64,000 nucleotides of DNA from Paralichthys olivaceus (Eukaryota > Chordata > Actinopteri > Pleuronectiformes > Paralichthyidae): contig NC_091100.1 in NCBI RefSeq assembly GCF_024713975.1, forward strand, positions 20,633,501 through 20,697,500, in the 5' to 3' direction. Of this stretch, positions 58,562 to 64,000 are shown in pieces; the first letter of the stretch is position 1; every line of letters starts with the position of its first letter. The translations under genes were made by a program, and so were the position numbers. The notes beneath the pieces were generated by a model that searched no databases, was not told the DNA's origin, and saw nothing but the letters and a program-made list of their open reading frames with translations.

Positions 58562-60462
58562 ACTGTAAACAAGACGCGGCCTATTCAGCCTGCGTGTGTG
58601 AGTGGAGAGGGAATCTAAACCCAGGTACAGGCGCACAAAACCTGCCTCCAGAGAGCATCCACGCTCCTGCTCTTTATTACGAAGTCACCTTAACTGTTCC
58701 CCAGAACCCACACTCACTTCAAACACTGAGGATGATCCTGGGACTCGTAAAACACTCCAGCAACCGCTTTCCCCCTGTTTCCCTTTCACATCAGACCCAT
58801 GGGTTTAGGATATATACTCTGGTGCTGAGTCATGCGATTCAAACTGATATGGAGCAGTCCATATTTGGGTATCCTGGCGCAACCAGTTCCTCCCTGACAG
58901 GAGCGGGAAGCCAATCCCATCCTGGCGCGCCTCCAGTTCTCTTGGATGTGGGAGGTGGAGGAGGCGCACACTGCTGCTGCTTCCCTCCCTCACCCTGCAG
59001 GCAGGGAGAGGATGGTATAAGTGGTGTTAAGTCTTGGGCGTGATGTCTTCAAAAAAATGCACCAACTGAGTGTCTGGCAAGGGAGGACACATGCTCAGGG
59101 GATCAGAAAGAACAATGGTGTTCATGTGATAAAGACAAATATTTGAAGATTATACACAGTTACTGTTGGAAGGAGATTATACCCAGCAAAGTGTGGTACT
59201 TTCAATCCATCCTGTAAACTGTAGTTTAGAAAGTAGGACACGATGTTGAATATCCCTGGTATGTTTGTAGGTCTTCTGCACAAATGAAGTTACCAACTGT
59301 CGGTAGAGGTCAGCAGGTGTTAGCAGCCACCAGGATGTTAGGGACATAACTGTGCGCCTTAGTCATCAAGTGTTTTGGCCTTGTTATCTATGATACAGGC
59401 TGAACTTGAGGGTGCGCTGAGGCTAAAGGTGAATCTGACTGGCTGGCTACTGGTTTGTATGGCAGTACTGTGAAAGCCATGTGACTTTGTATCATTATAA
59501 ACACAACTGGGCCTTACTTTTATAACTAGTTGTTGTGTGTCCAGAATTCAATATCTGTAATCTATGCAGTGTAAACAGATGACACAGCCTCGCAGCTATT
59601 TAAGTTAAAAAACATGTCCCTTGAACTAAACACCTGTTTGATAGAAAGACGTCTTTGTCTTGTCTGAATCACTTCCCAGAGGGCCGTGCGCCCATGCACG
59701 TTAGGATCTTCTAATTCCACTTTCCAGTTTCCTGCTCACAGGTTACCTTATCCCCAGGTCACACTTTTGTGTGTGTGACTGTGTGTGTGTTGTGTAAACA
59801 CACATTAAGAGTGACTGATGAGATAACACGATTGTAAGACATATCTTATGAATATGAATGATATGAATTAATCTATAAGTGGATCTAAATTAATTTATGT
59901 TTATTTCATATTCACTAATGATTTACCTAAATAATAAATTAAATATTATATGAATACAATTTATTTATTGGTTATGTATATGTTTTCCACCCATTATGGC
60001 AGGACCTTAGCATTAATACTTTTGAGATGCAATCATTTAAAGTAATAATTAAAAGATAAAAATATCAAATATTTAATCAGAATTTAAAACATGCATATTT
60101 TTAAAGTTTATTCTTAGAAAAAAATAATTAACTTAATAAGTTAATGTAAAAGCCCTTTTCTGCCCCCACTCTTGCCTCAAAAAGAGAAATAAAAAAGGCA
60201 TTAAGTTCTCTTGCATATCAGCTGTAACATTAAACAGACTGGTAATAACAACTTGAGCTAACCCACACAATTAAAGTTAATGGAATAATCACAAAATTGC
60301 CCTGCAAGTTAGACCATCCAAATGTAGCTTCATTATTTTCTGTGTTTTTCATTAAGAGCAGAGTGCACACACAGCCACAGAGACGTCAGCATAGAAAATG
60401 GGTCGTATATTAAGATAGTTACAGCAGTTTTGGCCACCTGATTTGATGAAGTTTGATATAAT
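58562..60462. other. Intergenic DNA, no gene supported
   Basis: The plus frame at 58594-59043 (149 codons) starts just upstream of the junb promoter but has no recognisable domain. A GT tract lies at 59768-59792. The part 59820-60130 is strongly AT-rich. Confidence 0.5.
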
Positions 60463-60535
60463 AATAAACTTTATTTATATAGCATTTTTTCTAACTTAAA
60501 AAGCAAAGAGTTTACAAAGTGCTTTGACAGCAAAG
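60463..60535 (+). repeat. Fish repeat fragment with TTTATTTATATAGCATTTTT
   Basis: AATAAACTTTATTTATATAG, CATTTTT and TACAAAGTGCTTTGACAG form a pattern I recall as very common in fish genomes. It resembles the far end of the SINE-like repeat at 52200. Confidence 0.5.
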
Positions 60536-60857
60536 CAAGAAACATAAATATAAGAGAAACAACAATCAGCAGGATGCAATGGGACAAGGACACCAGAAAA
60601 CCACGGTTAGGTAGTCGAAAGCAAAACTAGACAATAAAAATAAATGAAGTTAAAAGATAAGGATAAAAACTCGACATCACAATCAAGCAAGTCTATAAAA
60701 ATGGGTTTTTAGTATTTAACAAACCTAACTGACTCACAAACTCAGATTTGAAAAGGAATGGTGAAAATAGAGGCAGCAGAGGCCAAGTTATCCAGACTTT
60801 TAGTCTCACATATATAGAGGTTACTCCCAGGATAATTCAGGTTAACAGCACTTCTCT

Positions 60858-61315
60858 TTAGGCTCTGTTCAGACCTGGAATAACATCCCCCCTGATCGTC
60901 TAACTTCCCCGCTCCATATGTAAATACACACATGCATCAAGTTTGTTTGCAAAGACAAGGGAGGCAAGGGAGCGGTAGAGAGAGAGAGAGTGGAGAATGC
61001 AAGATTTTTGAAAAACATAGAAATCATTGTGTGGTGATCAGTGTTGATACTGTGACATCGGCCACATAAAAACCAACGTGCACTGAGATACAGTCTCTTT
61101 ATATACAGTCTATGAATACAATACACTTGTTTACTGGGAAGCAAGGATGTCAGCTGAGTAGGTTGTTCAACACTCACAGCTTGCTGATTGGGTCATTTCT
61201 GTCATAAACCAACTTTCACTGATTTGTCAGGTTCCTTTCAAATGACCCTTCCAGAAGAAACTCACCAACATTAGCCTCGGCCACTGGTGTAGAACGAAAC
61301 ATGGATGAATAATGG
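60858..61315. mobile_element. Family C MITE, copy 2 (degenerate right end)
   Basis: The left end is GTTCAGACCTGGAATAACAT. Further landmarks shared with the copy at 46413 are TAACTTCCCCGCTCCATATG (ACTTCCCTGCTCTATATG there), GTGGTGATCAGTGTTGATAC, GATGTCAGCTGAGTAGGT and GCCACTGGTGTAGAACGA. The right terminus is less clear. A short GAGAGAGAGAG tract lies inside. Confidence 0.6.
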
Positions 61316-62062
61316 CAAGCTTTACTCACCCTGTTATGTTTGCTATTAGCAGTTGGAAACACAGACGTGCCGATCACATTTTTTCTAGTCTCTAGCTGAT
61401 ACTGAAATAAACGGATGACATCACCATGACGTCATCTGGGATGTTTTTCTGAGACTTCACAGAGCTTGGTCTTTCCCACTCCATCTCCTCAAATAATAGA
61501 ACCAGGTTGACCTTTGAACCGTCGCCACTATCATTGTTCCAACAGGCTTTACGTGAAATGATAAATGTTATGGTGTAACAGAGCTGCTGCTGAAATTAAG
61601 CAAGTTCATTAGAATAGTTGTTGCAACATCAGTCCTGTCTTCCACTTCCTCAGTTTGTGATAGTCGCTGAACTCAAAGGTTTGGCCGGCCTTCACATAAG
61701 CTGTGGTCAGTTTGGGTTGAGCTGCTCCCACTCAAACATGTGATGATTCGCCTGTCAGAGAAGAAAACATCAGCGGGGAAACAGAAGTAGTTTCAGGGAA
61801 ACAGAGTGAAGTATCAGCCAATGGCCGGTTCCAGTTTCAGAGTGACCTCATCAACTTTAGTTGAGGTCATTGAGTCACTGCTTTGAGATATCTTAACATC
61901 TTATAGAATCTGGTTTGATGAATCTTTTCTTCCGATAAGATGATAAATAAATGAAAAGCTCTTAGTAAAATTTCATTTGATTTACATATTGTTATTGATC
62001 ATGTGACTGACCATCTCTACCTTGTCATTGTTAAATTTGTAGGTGCTGGAAACTCCACAGTG
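61316..62062. other. Intergenic DNA, no gene supported
   Basis: A roughly 35-codon open stretch on the minus strand (about 61605-61720) reads like protein (KAGQTFEFSDYHKLRKWKTG) but has no credible splice partner and no recognised family. Nothing else was seen. Confidence 0.4.
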
Positions 62063-62955
62063 CAGGGGCAGATCCAGGGGCAGGGCCAGGAGGCTGACAA
62101 TCTGATTGGCCCCTGATGTGTCCCTGTCCTGTTCATAGAAAAAAAAAAAACTTGTTGCTTGAGGCTGCTGCACGTTCGAGGATTTTTTAACCCTTGACTG
62201 ATTTTAAAAAACGTGGAAGATGACAGATTAAATCTTCAGAACACACACACACTAGATGATTTGGCCACAACATAAGACACTTACCATTTGTAGGAAACAA
62301 TTTCACTGTGGCGATCCCAGAGACTTGGAATCGCACAGAAACTGGCGACATTGCTGTTCAGTGTGTGGAACACCTGTGTGAGTGAAAAGTAAAAACAAAC
62401 ATGGCGGAGGACCAGTGCTGTGTGTTCTGTTTTGCAGCGAAAAACTTAATATAGGAAAACAACAGGATGAAATCATGGCTGAGAAGGTGGAATTGGCTCT
62501 TATTGGCTTTTGAGGGTTTTCTGTTAGAGCCGATAATCAAGCATGTTTGATATTTATGATTCGAGATTGGGGAGCTTTAAGAGTTTTTTTAACCACTCAA
62601 ATTTCAAGATTATTTGGGCAGATAATCGGCACCAACTGACCACCAGTCAGGAATGCCCTCGCGATTGTCGGAAAGGGAAAATCTAGTCCGAAATCAGCCT
62701 GATCATCCTCTAGTGTGCAGCAGCTTTTACCAACAATACTAACAATAAATATGATAATGTATTGAGAATGTTCATTTCTAAGCTATTTTGAGGTATACAA
62801 TGTGCTTATGGAAAAAGTGTGTCCTGCTCAAAGCTTTAGAGCTAACAGTAAACGAGGAATGACATAAATGTGCACCTTACTGAATCAGGAATTGTGCATG
62901 AATGTTGGACATAAAATTGTCACCTCTGTGTAAATACTGGCCCACTGCTTCCACA
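62063..62955 (-). mobile_element. Family D element, copy 3 (longer, inverted)
   Basis: The left boundary CAGGGGCAGATCCAG is followed by GGGGCAGGGCCAGG and CTGATTGGCCCCTGA, the inverted counterpart of the right end of the copy at 35666. Near the other boundary lie ACCTTACTGAATCAGGAA and ATGTTGGACATAAAATT, matching the inner part of the copy at 35313. It is about 890 bases long, with internal sequence absent from the short copies. It contains exon-like intervals that I rejected as genes. Confidence 0.5.
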
Positions 62956-64000
62956 GACTATTTACATGTGTCTTTCCTGTTTGAGACCCTTAACAGCCAA
63001 CCTACACTTTGTAGCTACACACAGAAATGACAGAAGCACATTCCAAGCGCCTCATCCGTACAATTTGTCACTTTTGTGAGTGTTGGTGTGATTCTTGTTG
63101 ACAGAGAACAAGAGCAGCAGCTGAATTATGAAGAAAAAACAAACAGGAAAGCAACAGAGGTGCATTAAGGTTCAGTTAGTCTCCGCAGTGCAGACGGCCC
63201 CTGTGGCTGAGCCATATAAAGACACTTTTTCTGTTTTTCCATCGGCTTTTATCACTGATGCCCGCCGGCCGTGCCTGGGAGAGAGACCGAGGGCAGGAGA
63301 ACTGAACTGTGAGAAGAAGAAATTAATTGAATGTGACACATTACTGTACAAATGGGTCATTTGTAGCAAATGTAGCATAATGTCAACCAAACACCTGTAA
63401 TCCTTCAGATATGAATCATGTTTCTGAAAATATAAGAATTCAACATCTGGAAGCAGCCAGGACCACAGACAGAGCTGATTTAACCACAGTGTGGTGTGAA
63501 GGGCAAAATCATGAAGCATCTCAGTCGGGGGTTTCTTTGGTGTAGGAGGAAACAGGTGTACCTGTGGAAAACCCTCACAGGCACGGAGAGAACATGCAAA
63601 CTCCACAGATGCTGTTTGTACAAGGGCTGCATGTGAAGACGCAAATGTCTGAATCAGAGGCTCTGGACTTTCTCCGTAGTTTGTCCAGCCAGCGCCCAAG
63701 AACTCCATAGAATGTACGATTGAGCTGATGTTGGTACACAGCAGGAGACCCTCGGCAGGATTCTCTGTGATAAGTGGGTAAGTAGATGATGTTTCTAACA
63801 CAAAATGAGAAAAAATTAAAGTATATTTGCCACAAAATGGAGAAGACACCAAAGATGTCGAGAGATGCTGGTGCTGATGTCCTGTAAACAAAAAGAATTG
63901 ATCTCTGCAGTGGAATTAATACGTTACATACCTCTGCCTGCTGCACCACCCCTCACCTGAACATGTCATTATGAATACGTCTGACTGGAGAATGTCCCGG
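62956..64000. other. Intergenic DNA with a fish repeat fragment
   Basis: The 239-codon minus frame at 63172-63891 runs through the family I repeat fragment at 63538 and shows no domain. I do not treat it as a gene. Confidence 0.5.
63538..63610 (+). repeat. Dispersed fish repeat family I, 3' piece
   Basis: It contains AGGAGGAAACAGGTGTACC, ACCCTCACAGGCACGGAGAG and AACATGCAAACTCCACAG. I recall this as the distal part of the repeat whose proximal part resembles 21968-22052. Confidence 0.6.

Noticed and set aside
58594..59043. 149-codon plus-strand frame upstream of junb
   Set aside because: No recognisable domain, no splice context, and it is compositionally uneven (a Gly run). It starts in the upstream flank of the junb promoter.
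61990..62373. Two exon-like minus-strand intervals (about 61998-62130 and 62285-62373) with splice sites whose phases can be matched
   Set aside because: The left interval coincides with the inverted end of the family D element (CTGATTGGCCCCTGA and neighbours recur at 35920). The right interval is open in several frames on both strands, and the joined peptide matches no family I know.
63172..63891. 239-codon minus-strand frame, among the longest without a known gene
   Set aside because: It reads through a dispersed fish repeat (63538-63610), has no domain and has composition typical of chance frames.

Overview
The window reads as vertebrate nuclear DNA from a teleost fish, probably a percomorph. 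The genes have many short exons with GT-AG introns. Their proteins match vertebrate families. The intergenic DNA is AT-rich and full of CA/GT microsatellites, non-autonomous DNA transposons, a tRNA-derived SINE head and dispersed repeats that I recall from other fish genomes. Nothing prokaryotic, viral or CRISPR-like was seen.

Four protein-coding genes are supported. From the left: (1) a prostaglandin E receptor EP1-type GPCR (ptger1, minus strand, 1897-2766), whose last exon lies beyond the left edge; (2) wiz (minus strand, coding 41700-48640), a widely spaced C2H2 zinc-finger protein with eight coding exons and 785 residues; (3) prdx2 (plus strand, coding 51527-55377), a typical 2-Cys peroxiredoxin of 197 residues with five coding exons and a non-coding first exon; (4) junb (minus strand, 57196-58179), an intronless AP-1 bZIP factor of 327 residues with a clear TATA and CCAAT promoter. 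From general knowledge, the human counterparts all lie in 19p13.1, and PRDX2 and JUNB are convergent neighbours there too. The block is therefore conserved synteny.

Layout: 1-4560 ptger1 and its likely TATA promoter; 4561-41699 about 37 kb with no recognisable gene but many repeats; 41700-49330 wiz; 49331-50590 a divergent intergenic spacer with a CTCF-like motif; 50590-55660 prdx2; 55660-58560 junb with a candidate immediate-early enhancer just 3' of it (STAT, CRE and CArG motifs); 58560-64000 repeats and no supported gene.

The genes do not form one pathway. The products are a cell-surface lipid-mediator receptor, a G9a/GLP-associated chromatin factor, a cytosolic peroxidase and a stress- and growth-induced transcription factor. 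I found no evidence of a novel multi-gene system. The most useful leads are the downstream junb element, the CTCF-like motifs (two inside a transposon family), the symmetric phase-1 finger exons of wiz, and the repeat families that can be defined from copies within the window.
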